This document shows positions 1-9,180 of a stretch of 64,000 nt of DNA, piece after piece. A program made the translations under genes and the position numbers. The notes beneath the pieces are model-generated. The model searched no databases, was not told where the DNA came from, and was given only the letters and a program-made list of their open reading frames with translations. The stretch is from CAZOZP01 sp964584325. Lineage in GTDB: Bacteria; Bacteroidota; Ignavibacteria; Ignavibacteriales; Melioribacteraceae. The DNA lies in NCBI GenBank assembly GCA_964584325.1, contig CAZOZP010000009.1:1-64000 (forward strand), written 5' to 3'. How positions within the stretch are numbered: the stretch's first letter is position 1; each line of letters starts with the position of its first letter.

Positions 1-130
1 TAATATAGCATATTTCCACTTAAAGTCGTTGTCTAGTTTTTAGGGGTAATTATAAACATATATAATCAAAAATACAGTCAGTTGAATAAACTTTAAAACT
101 AATTATATGAATGTAAAAGTAAATATTTGG

Positions 131-301
131 TTCAACCCAAATTTGTCATTGAGGAAGAAAGTAATGACAAATCGCCTTACAAAATCTAAACATTTCTGAA
201 AAACGAAATGTAAGATTTTGTAAGGCGGGGTTACCCAAATTATTCTTTCTTTGCAATGGTATTAAGTGATAAAGATTTTCTAACGAATAATTTGGGTTCA
301 A
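131..301. repeat. Nested inverted repeats (possible MITE-like or structured RNA element)
   Basis: The outer arms 131-143 and 289-301 match 12 of 13 bases in inverted orientation (TTCAACCCAAATT and AATTTGGGTTCAA). Inside are a perfect 10-bp hairpin (141-150 with 163-172) and a 23-bp near-perfect hairpin (173-196 with 205-227, one extra base in the left arm). A further perfect 13-bp pair joins 233-245 (ACCCAAATTATTC) to 285-297. That last pair shares its right arm with the outer stem, so the two folds exclude each other. No transposase frame lies inside. Terminal inverted repeats on a 171-bp non-coding unit would fit a MITE, but I see no clear target-site duplication. Confidence 0.55.
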
Positions 302-526
302 AGATTATTTTTCTCAAATGGGAATTGGGACTTATCTATTTTGATAAGTACTATTATCTTAAGTGATAATTACCTGATATAAATAATTAATTTGAATTAT
401 GAAATGAAGATAATTCTCACTCCTTTCTGCCTTATATCTCATTATTTATAAAGCCTCATACCAATAGAGATATATTTAGTCTTATGGCCTGATTATTGTT
501 TAAATAATTTTCAGGACAAATTACAA

Positions 527-534
527 AAGGAGGT
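527..534 (+). promoter_or_regulatory. Strong Shine-Dalgarno for the GH13 gene
   Basis: AAGGAGGT ends 3 bases before the ATG at 538. Such a full match is unusual in this window, where many genes have weak or no Shine-Dalgarno, and it fixes the start codon of the amylase gene. Confidence 0.8.
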
Positions 535-537
535 TCA

Positions 538-3348
538 ATGAGAAAGTTTTTACTGCTTATCTTTCTGTTAGTTACTTTTATGCAAGCCCAGGTAATTACC
601 TGGGATCCGCTTTATATTACTGTAGATGATTCAGTTACCGTATATTTCAACGCGGCAGAGGGAAATAAGGGTTTAATGAATTATTCGAATACCGGTTCAG
701 TTTATGCACACGCCGGTGTTCTTACTACTGCCAGTACCAATCCGGGTGATTGGAAACACGCTCCTGCCTGGGGTGATAATTCAACAAAGTATCACCTGAC
801 TTATATGGGCAATAACATTTACAAATTTGTTGTACACCCAGATATTAAATCATTTTACCAGATAAACACAGGTGAAGTTGTTACCAATCTGGCATTTGTT
901 TTCCGTTCGGGTGATCAAAGCAAAGTTGGTAAAGATATTGGTGATGCCGATATATTTTTGCCTCTTCATTATGGAGTAAGTTTTCTATCCCCAACAGAAA
1001 ATGTATTATTTAAGAATTTTGGCGAATCAATATCAATAAAAGGAATTAAAGCTGATTTTATTGATTCGCTTGTACTTACTGATAATAATATAAGAATTAG
1101 CTCAACCATTAATGATACATTAAATTCAGAAATTCTCGTTAATGAAGGATTTAACCACAGAGTAAGACTTCTTGGTTATGTAAATGGCACAGTAGCTGCA
1201 TCCGATTCATTCGATTATTTTTTTAACCCAATGGTAACGGAAGCTCCATTACCTGAAGGTGTGCGGGAAGGAATAAATTATATAAGTGATACTGAGGTTA
1301 CTCTGGTATTATTTGCCCCAAAGAAAGATTTTGTATATGTTATTGGAGATTTCAATGACTGGACTCTTAACGAGAACTATCTTATGAACCGTACTCCAAA
1401 CGATTCAACTTACTGGATAACTCTTGATGGATTAACTCCCGGAATGGAATATGGTTTTCAATATTCTGTAAACGGTTATCTTAAAATTGCAGATCCTTAT
1501 GCTGAAAAGACATTGGACCCCTGGAACGATATATATATACCTTCAGAGAACTATCCGGCACTGAAATCATACCCGGAAGGCAAAACAACTGAAATAGTAT
1601 CAGTATTTCAGACTGCCCAACCTCAGTATAATTGGGAAGCTTCAAACTATGTAAAACCTGCAAAAGAAAAAATTGTAATATACGAAATGTGGTTGCGCAA
1701 TTTTCTTGAGGATTTCAACTATCAGACGCTTGCTGACACATTATCCTATCTTCAGAATCTTGGTATTAACGCAATTGAACTTATGCCAAACAATGAATTT
1801 GAAGGAAATGAGAGTTGGGGATATAATCCTTCTTTTTATCTGGCTTTGGATAAATATTATGGTAATAAAGATAACTATAAAAAATTCATAGATGAATGTC
1901 ATAAAAGAAATATTGCAGTAATAATGGATTTGGTATTAAACCATAATTACAACCAATCCTCATTAGTACGGCTTTATTTCGCTAATGGAAATCCAACAGC
2001 TGATAACCCATATTTTAATGTAAAAGCACCTCACACTGATTTTTCATGGGGCAACGACTTCAATCATCAAAGTGTAAAAACACAACAGTTCGTTGACAGG
2101 GTAACTTCATACTGGATGAATGAATATAAAATTGACGGATTCCGTTTCGATTTCACAGGCGGATTTACACAGAAATCAAGCAGCGGGGGGTACGATTTAG
2201 ACAGAATTAACGTACTGAAAAGAATGGCTGATAAAATGTGGGAAGTTGATTCAACAGCATATGTTATTCTTGAACACTGGACTGATGACAGTGAGAAAAG
2301 ATTACTTGCTGATTATGGCTTAATGGTTTGGGGCGATGCTAAACGCCAGTATCAGGAAGCTGCAATGGGCTGGCATGAAAGCGGCAAATCCAATCTTGCT
2401 GAAATTAGCTATAAATACAAATCATTTACCAAACCGGGTCTTGTTGGCTATATGGAAAGCCATGATGAAGAAAGAATTATGGTTAAGTGTTCATCATATG
2501 GTAATTCTTCCGGTACATATAATATAAAAGAAACTAAAACCGCATTGGATAGAATGGCGGCATGCTCTGCATTCTTTTTCACTGTTCCCGGTCCTAAGAT
2601 GATGTGGATGTTTCAGGAACTTGGGTTTGACGTATCAATTGATTTTAATGGAAGGCTGGGTTTGAAACCGTTTGTCTGGAACGATACATATTACGGAAAT
2701 GCGGACAGACAAAATCTATATAAAGTTAACAAGGCCTTGCTCTGGCTTAGAAACAACAATGAAGTATTCAATACTTCAAATTATACAATGAATACAATGA
2801 ATTCAGTAAAAACAATGAAACTTTCACATCCTTCTATGAACGCTGTTGTTATTGCCAATTTTGATGTAACTGAAAAACCTGCTGTACCCGGATTCCAAAA
2901 TAATGGAATTTGGTACGATTACTTTTCAGGAGACAGCTTGAATGTAACGGATATGAATATGTCAATATCTCTTGCCCCGGGCGAATATCACATTTATACA
3001 ACCAAAAGGCAGCCGAAACCGGATGCTGATGTATATAATGATGCAGATGATGACAATACTTCTACCCCGGCTGAATATTCACTGAATCAGAATTTCCCTA
3101 ATCCTTTTAATCCTGAAACCACTATTAAATTCAGCATGCCATCTGCAGGATTTGTTAGTCTTAAAGTATATAACATTTTAGGGCAGGAAATCAGAACTCT
3201 CGTGTCATCTGATTTTAAGGCAGGTAATCACTCAGTAAGATGGAATGGAAAAGATAATTCGGGTAATTCAGTTGCTTCAGGAATCTATCTGTACCGATTA
3301 GATTGCGGGAATTTTATTAAGACAAATAAAATGATAATGCTTAAATAA
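538..3348 (+). CDS. Secreted GH13 alpha-amylase-family enzyme with T9SS sorting domain
   Basis: This is a secreted enzyme acting on alpha-glucans, 936 residues. A signal peptide (about 1-18) is followed by an N-terminal beta-rich region (about 20-145) and an E-set/CBM48-like domain (about 250-335) resembling the module in front of branching and debranching enzymes. The GH13 barrel runs from about 378 to 820 and its conserved regions are visible: DLVLNH 464-469, GFRFDF 534-539 with nucleophile Asp538, acid/base Glu579 in ILEHW, and SHDE 641-644. Residues about 846-936 form a type IX sorting domain (FPNPFNP at 853-859), so the protein is probably exported and then anchored or released at the outer surface. 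The exact specificity (amylase, pullulanase or cyclomaltodextrinase) cannot be set from sequence. Confidence 0.93.
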   Translation: MRKFLLLIFLLVTFMQAQVITWDPLYITVDDSVTVYFNAAEGNKGLMNYSNTGSVYAHAGVLTTASTNPGDWKHAPAWGDNSTKYHLTYMGNNIYKFVVHPDIKSFYQINTGEVVTNLAFVFRSGDQSKVGKDIGDADIFLPLHYGVSFLSPTENVLFKNFGESISIKGIKADFIDSLVLTDNNIRISSTINDTLNSEILVNEGFNHRVRLLGYVNGTVAASDSFDYFFNPMVTEAPLPEGVREGINYISDTEVTLVLFAPKKDFVYVIGDFNDWTLNENYLMNRTPNDSTYWITLDGLTPGMEYGFQYSVNGYLKIADPYAEKTLDPWNDIYIPSENYPALKSYPEGKTTEIVSVFQTAQPQYNWEASNYVKPAKEKIVIYEMWLRNFLEDFNYQTLADTLSYLQNLGINAIELMPNNEFEGNESWGYNPSFYLALDKYYGNKDNYKKFIDECHKRNIAVIMDLVLNHNYNQSSLVRLYFANGNPTADNPYFNVKAPHTDFSWGNDFNHQSVKTQQFVDRVTSYWMNEYKIDGFRFDFTGGFTQKSSSGGYDLDRINVLKRMADKMWEVDSTAYVILEHWTDDSEKRLLADYGLMVWGDAKRQYQEAAMGWHESGKSNLAEISYKYKSFTKPGLVGYMESHDEERIMVKCSSYGNSSGTYNIKETKTALDRMAACSAFFFTVPGPKMMWMFQELGFDVSIDFNGRLGLKPFVWNDTYYGNADRQNLYKVNKALLWLRNNNEVFNTSNYTMNTMNSVKTMKLSHPSMNAVVIANFDVTEKPAVPGFQNNGIWYDYFSGDSLNVTDMNMSISLAPGEYHIYTTKRQPKPDADVYNDADDDNTSTPAEYSLNQNFPNPFNPETTIKFSMPSAGFVSLKVYNILGQEIRTLVSSDFKAGNHSVRWNGKDNSGNSVASGIYLYRLDCGNFIKTNKMIMLK

Positions 3349-3403
3349 AGCTATACATAAGGAATTCCATCATCATTAAATAAACACACACCCCATCTAT
3401 ATT

Positions 3404-3440
3404 TTCTCCGGAGCTGATGGATGCTCCGGAGAACTTTTTT
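3404..3440 (+). terminator. Rho-independent terminator after the GH13 gene
   Basis: A perfect 11-bp stem (3404-3414 with 3423-3433) has an 8-base loop and is followed by CTTTTTT. It lies 55 bp after the amylase stop codon and closes that transcript. Confidence 0.85.
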
Positions 3441-3616
3441 CTGAGATAATGCTGCAATAATTTCAACTCAGTCCCTTCGATGCAGATATTTTCCAATGTA
3501 TCCAATTTACATAATGATTATGAATACTAAAAGAATGTTCTTTAAAATGAAACACTTATGTGAATCTTCTTAAAATATTCGCTAAATTTACTATAAATAA
3601 ATAATATTCTGAGAAT

Positions 3617-4399
3617 ATGGCTGATAATGAGGGAAGTCCGATAAAAGGGAAATTTAAGATTCTGCTTGCAGACGATGTTGAAATCAACGTCCTTCTTTTG
3701 AAAATTCTTCTGACAAAGATTTTTCCTGAGTGTGAAATTATTGAAGCAAAAGACGGGAAACAGGCTCTGGAAACAGTTAAGTCTGCCCGGCCTGATTTTA
3801 TATTTATGGATATACAGATGCCTGTAATGGACGGATATACTTCGGCAATTCAGATCAGAGACTGGGAAGAAAAGAACGAATTAAAACGTGTTCCGATAAT
3901 AGCAATTACTGCCGGAGTAGTAGTATCTGAAAAAAATGCCTTTATAAATGCAGGGATGGACGGATATCTCACTAAACCAATTGATGCTAAAAAGATTGAA
4001 GTTCTTGTTGCAAAATTTCTAAATCCGTCTCTCATAACTGAGGAGGCAGAATTATCGGTTGAAAAAGGGAAAAATCATTTCGATAAAGATGCATTACTTA
4101 AGAAACTTGACAACGAAGAAGACACCTTCCAAAGATGGATAAGCATCGGGAGAAAACAATTTACTGAAGATCTGGATATGCTTAGTAAAGCTGTAATGGA
4201 TGGCGATTCTGAAAGTATTGAATATAGGGCGCACAAACTGAAAGGGGCAGCTCTGACACTTACATGTATAACGCTTTCCGAATATGCCGCGGAACTTGAG
4301 GCATTAGCATCGGGTAACGAAAATGATATTTTAAGGGTTTTTGAAAAAATTCAGAATGAAATAAAACTGCTTATTAACGAAAGCTGGTATAATATTTAA
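3617..4399 (+). CDS. Response-regulator receiver plus HPt phosphotransfer protein
   Basis: This is a stand-alone two-component relay protein of 260 residues. The receiver domain (about 13-135) has the acidic pair Asp19/Asp20, phospho-acceptor Asp65 in FMDIQMPVMDG, Thr98 and Lys120. The C-terminal half (about 155-255) looks like an HPt domain, with the phospho-accepting His206 in AHKLKGAA. There is no DNA-binding or enzymatic output domain and no kinase beside it. It probably passes phosphate between a hybrid kinase and another regulator, or acts as a phosphate sink. The partner kinase cannot be named from this window. The flanking genes (GH13 and lyase) look unrelated. Confidence 0.88.
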   Translation: MADNEGSPIKGKFKILLADDVEINVLLLKILLTKIFPECEIIEAKDGKQALETVKSARPDFIFMDIQMPVMDGYTSAIQIRDWEEKNELKRVPIIAITAGVVVSEKNAFINAGMDGYLTKPIDAKKIEVLVAKFLNPSLITEEAELSVEKGKNHFDKDALLKKLDNEEDTFQRWISIGRKQFTEDLDMLSKAVMDGDSESIEYRAHKLKGAALTLTCITLSEYAAELEALASGNENDILRVFEKIQNEIKLLINESWYNI

Positions 4400-4424
4400 G
4401 GCTGCGTTTTAACCGCAGCCTTAA
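4396..4424. terminator. Bidirectional terminator between convergent genes
   Basis: An 11-bp perfect stem (4396-4406 with 4414-4424, core GGCTGCG/CGCAGCC) has a 7-base loop. It overlaps the stop codon of the receiver-HPt gene and sits 12 bp beyond the end of the convergent lyase gene. The U-tract is weak on both sides, so it may work as a shared, less efficient terminator. Confidence 0.7.
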
Positions 4425-4435
4425 TATATCTCAAT

Positions 4436-5908
4436 TTATAAACTTCCTGCAAAATCCATTTTGAATTTCGCTACAAGTTTTTCCGGCCAATTGCTCGTAG
4501 GTTCAAGTCGTCCTAAAAAGAATCTTAGTACTGCAGGTTCTTCAACAAATCTGAGTCCGCCAACTAATTCTCTGTTATCATAAAGCCATTTGATTCTATC
4601 AAGCAAAAACATAGTTTGTGACAAGGTAAAGACTCTTCTGGGGAAAGCCAGACGGAGAAGTTCCATATCAGCAAGAACATCGTTGCCGTGTTCATCTCTT
4701 ACGCTTGATATTGTACCGCGTTCCATACCCCTAACGCCTGAAATAATATACAGAGCTGCAGCAAGGGCACCTGCCGGGTATTCTTTCTGGGGTACATGAG
4801 GCAGAAATCCCATAGCATCTACGTGTGCTCCTAATGCACCTCCGGGGGTAATAACCGGAATACCAAGTTTGTCTAGTTCATTTACCGCATATTCTATGAA
4901 CATAGGCGACTGACTTATAACTGTTTCATCTGTTGTTTCTCTTAAACCAACAGCCATAGCCTCTATTTCTCTAACCGACATACCACCGTATGTAAGGAAT
5001 CCCTCATAAAGAATTACATAATCACGCATCTTGCTGAAATATTCTTTATTATTTGTACAAATACCGCCGCCTCTTGTTGAACTTACCTTTCTGCTCGAGA
5101 AATAAACTACATCTGCATAGCTGCACATTTCAAGGAGAATATCTTTTATTGTGGAATTCTTGTATTCAGATTCCCTTTTTTTAATGAAATAAGCATTTTC
5201 ACCTATAAGTGAAGCATCGAGCATTATCATAATTTTGTGCTTTTCAGCTATTGTTCTAACTTCGCGCATATTCTGCATTGAAAAAGGCTGTCCGCCGATA
5301 AGATTAGTGGATGCTTCGAATCTGATAAAAGGAATTCTCTCAGCCCCATATTTTTCTATAAGAGCCTGAAGCTTTGCAGTATCTATGTTTCCTTTGAAAG
5401 GTTTTGAACTTTTAATCTGAAGTGCATCGTCAGAATAGATTTCATATAATTTGCCGCCGTTTAATTCCATATGGGCTTTTGTTGTTGTAAAGTGATAATT
5501 CATCGGAATTATATCACCCGGTTTAACAAAAGTTCTTGATACAATGTTTTCGGCAGCTCTGCCCTGGTGAACAGGAAGAACATATTCTTTACCGAAAACC
5601 TCGCGCAAAGCTTCTTCCATACGGTAGAAACTCTGTGAGCCGGCGTATGCATCGTCTGCCTGCAGCATCGAAGATACCTGATTATCGCTCATTGCGTTAG
5701 TACCGCTGTCAGTAAGCATATCCAGAAAAATATCTTTTGTATTTAGCTGAAAAGTGTTAAAACCGCCTTTGACTATTGCATCGTGTCTTTCATCAATAGG
5801 TTTTAGAAATAGTTTCTGTACCATTCTTACTTTGTGCAATTCAACAGGAATCTGCTGTCCGCTGTAGAACTTAATTGTTGGGGTGACATTATTATCCATA
5901 TTATTCAA
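4436..5908 (-). CDS. Tyrosine phenol-lyase/tryptophanase-family PLP lyase, divergent
   Basis: This is a PLP-dependent beta-eliminating lyase of 490 residues; the family splits tyrosine or tryptophan into phenol or indole, pyruvate and ammonia. Family landmarks are DSGTNAMSD (67-75), QGR (115-117) and PLP lysine Lys274. Positions that separate the two enzymes favour tyrosine phenol-lyase: FTTT 140-143 (tryptophanase has FDTT), MERG 395-398 with Arg397 (tryptophanase has VEIG), and FF 463-464. There are oddities. The arginine that contacts the PLP oxygen in both families (motif D-A/S-x-R) is Leu234 here, the residue before Lys274 is Arg rather than Lys, and the segment after it reads VSSTRGGG. 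There is also about 20 extra residues at the C-terminus. The family comparison is from memory, and the substrate may differ. Confidence 0.85.
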   Translation of the reverse strand: MNNMDNNVTPTIKFYSGQQIPVELHKVRMVQKLFLKPIDERHDAIVKGGFNTFQLNTKDIFLDMLTDSGTNAMSDNQVSSMLQADDAYAGSQSFYRMEEALREVFGKEYVLPVHQGRAAENIVSRTFVKPGDIIPMNYHFTTTKAHMELNGGKLYEIYSDDALQIKSSKPFKGNIDTAKLQALIEKYGAERIPFIRFEASTNLIGGQPFSMQNMREVRTIAEKHKIMIMLDASLIGENAYFIKKRESEYKNSTIKDILLEMCSYADVVYFSSRKVSSTRGGGICTNNKEYFSKMRDYVILYEGFLTYGGMSVREIEAMAVGLRETTDETVISQSPMFIEYAVNELDKLGIPVITPGGALGAHVDAMGFLPHVPQKEYPAGALAAALYIISGVRGMERGTISSVRDEHGNDVLADMELLRLAFPRRVFTLSQTMFLLDRIKWLYDNRELVGGLRFVEEPAVLRFFLGRLEPTSNWPEKLVAKFKMDFAGSL

Positions 5909-6253
5909 TCTGTATTTGTTAAAGAAACAGTTATTTTGTAGAAATGTATCCGGTTGGAATACGAAAAATTAACGCGCTAATATAGCAAAAAAAAGTATTT
6001 TATCAGCATAGAAGAGAATAAAAATACAAAATATACTCAAGATTCTTTAATGACATAACGCTAAATCATTATCTGTATTTAGATAATGACATTTATCGTA
6101 GATTGATATTTGGCTCATCTGTTAAATATTATACAGAATCTATGTAATATTATTTATGATATCCGGTATAATTGTTTATGGAATAATAATAAATAAAGCT
6201 TTTGGAATAGGTAATCAAAATATTATATTTGCGCATAGGTCTTTATAAAATAT
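5909..6253. other. Divergent intergenic region between the lyase and the tRNAs
   Basis: No gene is visible in this 345-bp AT-rich stretch. It holds the promoter side of the reverse-strand lyase and the promoter of the tRNA pair. A perfect 9-bp hairpin (6066-6074 with 6081-6089, arms TCATTATCT/AGATAATGA) sits in the middle and could be an operator or simply a palindrome. The word AATGACAT occurs twice, near 6049 and 6084. Confidence 0.6.
6201..6231 (+). promoter_or_regulatory. Bacteroidota-type -33/-7 promoter for the tRNA pair
   Basis: TTTG at 6201-6204, a 19-bp spacer and TATATTTG at 6224-6231 match the Bacteroidota primary-sigma consensus (TTTG, 19-21 bp, TAnnTTTG) at every defined base. 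Transcription would start about 15-18 bp before tRNA-Glu. Confidence 0.75.
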
Positions 6254-6327
6254 GGCGCGTTCGTCTAGCGGTTTAGGACGCCGCCCTCTCAAGGCGGAGA
6301 TCACGGGTTCAAATCCCGTACGCGCTA
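6254..6327 (+). tRNA. tRNA-Glu (anticodon CTC)
   Basis: The cloverleaf folds fully. The acceptor arms are 6254-6260 with 6320-6326 and include a G-U first pair. The anticodon stem is CCGCC/GGCGG with loop CTCTCAA, giving anticodon CTC at 6288-6290 (codon GAG). The T-arm is ACGGG-TTCAAAT-CCCGT. The 3' CCA is not encoded. It is co-transcribed with the tRNA-Ser 86 bp downstream. Confidence 0.93.
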
Positions 6328-6413
6328 CAAAACTAAAGACGAACAAATATTTTTCTTTTAATGAATCGGAAATTTATTATATTTCCAGTCTGATTTTCAA
6401 ATAATTCAGCTAC

Positions 6414-6503
<90 letters not shown>

Positions 6504-6534
6504 AAAGCCCCTGAGTATCTTCAGGGGCTTTTTA
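6504..6534 (+). terminator. Terminator of the tRNA-Glu/tRNA-Ser transcript
   Basis: A stem of about 11 bp (AAAGCCCCTGA with TCAGGGGCTTT) is followed directly by T residues and begins 2 bases after the tRNA-Ser discriminator. Confidence 0.85.
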
Positions 6535-6738
6535 GTTTACACTATCGAAATTCCGGATACTTTGCCGGCCTGTTATTGGCAATCCAGACAGTATGAAGCT
6601 GATTCTTAAAAAGGCTGAAGAAAAGTTTATGGAAATATTTGTTTTCTGTGTCAGGGAACTTAACGTTTGTACAGAAGTTTTGTCATTTCCTAATAAATAG
6701 ATTATTATCGAACTGAAAAATAAATTTACAGGATTCCG

Positions 6739-9120
6739 ATGAAAAATATTATCTTTATTGTTCTTCACTCTTTACTTGTATTAACTCTTCAAGCAGAATA
6801 CACCCCATCCCGATCTTTGGATACTTTTGATTTTTCCGAGAAAGTTCTTTCTATTAAATATAATAACGGGATATATAGAATCTCGGCATTGAATGAATAC
6901 ACTTTTAAGGTAACTTATACTGACAGTATTACATATTCAGATCGCAAGTATGCTATTGAAACAGATAAGGCTGCATTTTCAGAATTTGAGTGTATGGAAA
7001 ATGCTTGTGAATTATCTACTTCGAAAATAAAAATAGTTATTCAAATAAATCCATTCAGTATTAAGTATTATAATAAAACTAACGGACAGCTTCTTTGCAG
7101 TGATATCGGGTTTAATCGCAGCAAAGATACAACTTCTTTCAATTTCAGTCTTACTGAATCTGAAGCAATTTACGGCACCGGTGCCAGAGCTTTGCCGCAA
7201 AACAGAAGAGGGTACAGATTTCAGGTTTATAATCAGGCTAATTACGGCTATGGTATAGGTGCCGAGCATCTGAATTATTCAATTCCTTTATTCCTTTCTT
7301 CAAATAGATACATGGTTTTAATTGATAATCCTGCCAGAGCCTGGTTTGATATCGGGAAAACAATTAAAGACAGATTGAAATTTCAAAGTATCGGCGGAAA
7401 TATGACGTATTACTTCATTGCAGGCGATAATTATAAAGATATTCTTGAAAAGTATTCTACGCTTGCGGGAAAGCAGCCGATGCCGCCGATATGGACATTT
7501 GGAAATCTTCAGTCAAGATTCGGCTACAGATCTCAGTCGGAAACTGAAAATATTGTAAGTAAAATGCTTGAAGCAGGATTTACAATGGATGCAATAATAA
7601 TAGATCTTTACTGGTTTGGGCAGCACCTTCAGGATGGCAATATGGGTAATTTCTCCTGGGATAAAAAGTATTGGCCTGATCCGGATGGAATGATAAAAAC
7701 CTTTGCCGCACAGGGAATAAAAACAATTACTGTTTCTGAACCTTTTTTTACCAGAAAATCACAGCATTTTAGTGAACTTGCCGGGAAAAAGTACCTTTGT
7801 CTGGACAGCACCGGAAATACATTTACCGTGCCTTATTTCTTTTTTGGTGATGCCGGACTAATAGATATATTTAAACCTGATGCATCTGAATGGTTTTGGC
7901 AAAGATATAAAATTGAAAAAGAAAGAGGTATTGCCGGTTGGTGGGGTGATCTCGGTGAACCAGAAGTGCACCCTGATGAAATGCATCATATTAATGGAAC
8001 AGCTGTTGAGCTCCACGGGGTTTACGGACATGAATGGGTAAAGATGTTATATACAAAATACAGCCGGGAGTATCCGGATGAACGTTTATTTAAACTTGGA
8101 CGCGCAGGATATGCCGGATCTCAAAAGTATGGTTTAATACCATGGTCAGGAGATGTAGGCAGATCCTGGAGCGGTCTAAAAGCACAGACTGATATAATGC
8201 TTGGAATGAGTATGTGCGGAGTTCCATATATGCATTCGGATGCCGGAGGTTTTGCAATGGGTAAAAGAGATTCCCTGCTTTATATAAGATGGATTCAGCA
8301 GGCAGTGTTTTCTCCGGTATTCAGACCACACGGAGATCCTGCTGCGCCGCCTGAACCGATCTTTTATCACGATTCAGTACAAGAAATTGTAAAAAAATCC
8401 ATTAATCTCAGATACAAAATGCTGCCCTATAATTATACATTAGCCTGGGAAACCGGAGAAACGGGAATTCCAATGGCTTTGCCGATGTTTGTTGAATTTG
8501 AAAATGAAAGTATTTCTGATACATTAAGTTCTCAGTATATGTGGGGCAAGAATCTTCTTATTGTTCCTGTTACCGATACTTTGAGCAAAACAATTTGTGT
8601 GTTCCTTCCGCAAGGAGTTTGGTACGATTTCTATGATTTAACTCAGCTATCCGGGAATAAATGGATAAAGAGGGAAATTCAAACTGACAGAATACCTGTG
8701 TTTTCAAAAGGCGGCAGTATTATTCCATTTTCCCTGGCGAAAGGTAATACAGAAAAATACTCCGGAGATAGTCTTGAAATTCTGATTCATCTAAAGAAAA
8801 CACCGGGCAAGTATTCTCAAAAGATTTATTTTGATGACGGAAAACTCAAAGACGCATATAAAAAAGGTGAATGTGAAATAATAGAATTTATTTGTGAAGA
8901 GAGTAATTCCAATCTTGAAATTAACATTGAATCCAATAAAGGCAATTACAAGGGTAAACCATCAGAAAGGAAAATCAGATTGAAAATAGCCGGACTTGAA
9001 AACGCCCCCTTACAAATACTAACAGATGATAAAAATGTTAAATCTGTTTATAAGAATTCAGTACTGGAACTTGAAATAATAAGCTTAAAAGGCGATTTGA
9101 AACTATCAGTTGATTTCTGA
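6739..9120 (+). CDS. Secreted glycoside hydrolase family 31 (alpha-glucosidase-like)
   Basis: This is an exported retaining alpha-glycosidase of 793 residues. An N-terminal signal peptide (about 1-19) is followed by a beta-sandwich (about 30-245), the GH31 barrel (about 248-580) and C-terminal beta domains. The nucleophile is Asp404 in WWGDLGEPE, and the acid/base is Asp472 in WSGDVGRSW. Unlike the GH13 enzyme upstream it has no T9SS sorting domain, so it probably works in the periplasm. Together they suggest outer-surface cutting of an alpha-glucan followed by periplasmic release of monosaccharide. GH31 also contains alpha-xylosidases, and the -1 subsite cannot be judged by eye. No SusC/D-type importer is nearby. 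Confidence 0.92.
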   Translation: MKNIIFIVLHSLLVLTLQAEYTPSRSLDTFDFSEKVLSIKYNNGIYRISALNEYTFKVTYTDSITYSDRKYAIETDKAAFSEFECMENACELSTSKIKIVIQINPFSIKYYNKTNGQLLCSDIGFNRSKDTTSFNFSLTESEAIYGTGARALPQNRRGYRFQVYNQANYGYGIGAEHLNYSIPLFLSSNRYMVLIDNPARAWFDIGKTIKDRLKFQSIGGNMTYYFIAGDNYKDILEKYSTLAGKQPMPPIWTFGNLQSRFGYRSQSETENIVSKMLEAGFTMDAIIIDLYWFGQHLQDGNMGNFSWDKKYWPDPDGMIKTFAAQGIKTITVSEPFFTRKSQHFSELAGKKYLCLDSTGNTFTVPYFFFGDAGLIDIFKPDASEWFWQRYKIEKERGIAGWWGDLGEPEVHPDEMHHINGTAVELHGVYGHEWVKMLYTKYSREYPDERLFKLGRAGYAGSQKYGLIPWSGDVGRSWSGLKAQTDIMLGMSMCGVPYMHSDAGGFAMGKRDSLLYIRWIQQAVFSPVFRPHGDPAAPPEPIFYHDSVQEIVKKSINLRYKMLPYNYTLAWETGETGIPMALPMFVEFENESISDTLSSQYMWGKNLLIVPVTDTLSKTICVFLPQGVWYDFYDLTQLSGNKWIKREIQTDRIPVFSKGGSIIPFSLAKGNTEKYSGDSLEILIHLKKTPGKYSQKIYFDDGKLKDAYKKGECEIIEFICEESNSNLEINIESNKGNYKGKPSERKIRLKIAGLENAPLQILTDDKNVKSVYKNSVLELEIISLKGDLKLSVDF

Positions 9121-9180
9121 AACAGCGGATTAATTACATAAACAAATAATATCTTAATATACTTTCCGTTGGGCTGATAT

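Larger units (their letters stand above)
1..537. other. Non-coding hairpin-rich region upstream of the GH13 gene
   Basis: No credible reading frame is visible on either strand. The stretch is very AT-rich and packed with inverted repeats. The strongest lie between 131 and 301 and are listed separately. Smaller hairpins lie at 331-348 (arms CTTATC/GATAAG), 353-370 (ATTATC/GATAAT) and about 487-515. The 11-mer TTAAGTGATAA occurs twice, at 262-272 and 359-369. A TATATTTA at 471-478 is one base from the Bacteroidota -7 box TAnnTTTG but has no good -33 partner. The left end is cut by the window, so part of this could be the 3' region of an upstream gene. Confidence 0.6.

Noticed and set aside
4436..5908. 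Naming the lyase tryptophanase (tnaA)
   Set aside because: Residues typical of tryptophanase (FDTT, VEIG) are absent; tyrosine phenol-lyase residues are present, and other active-site changes make any substrate name unsafe.
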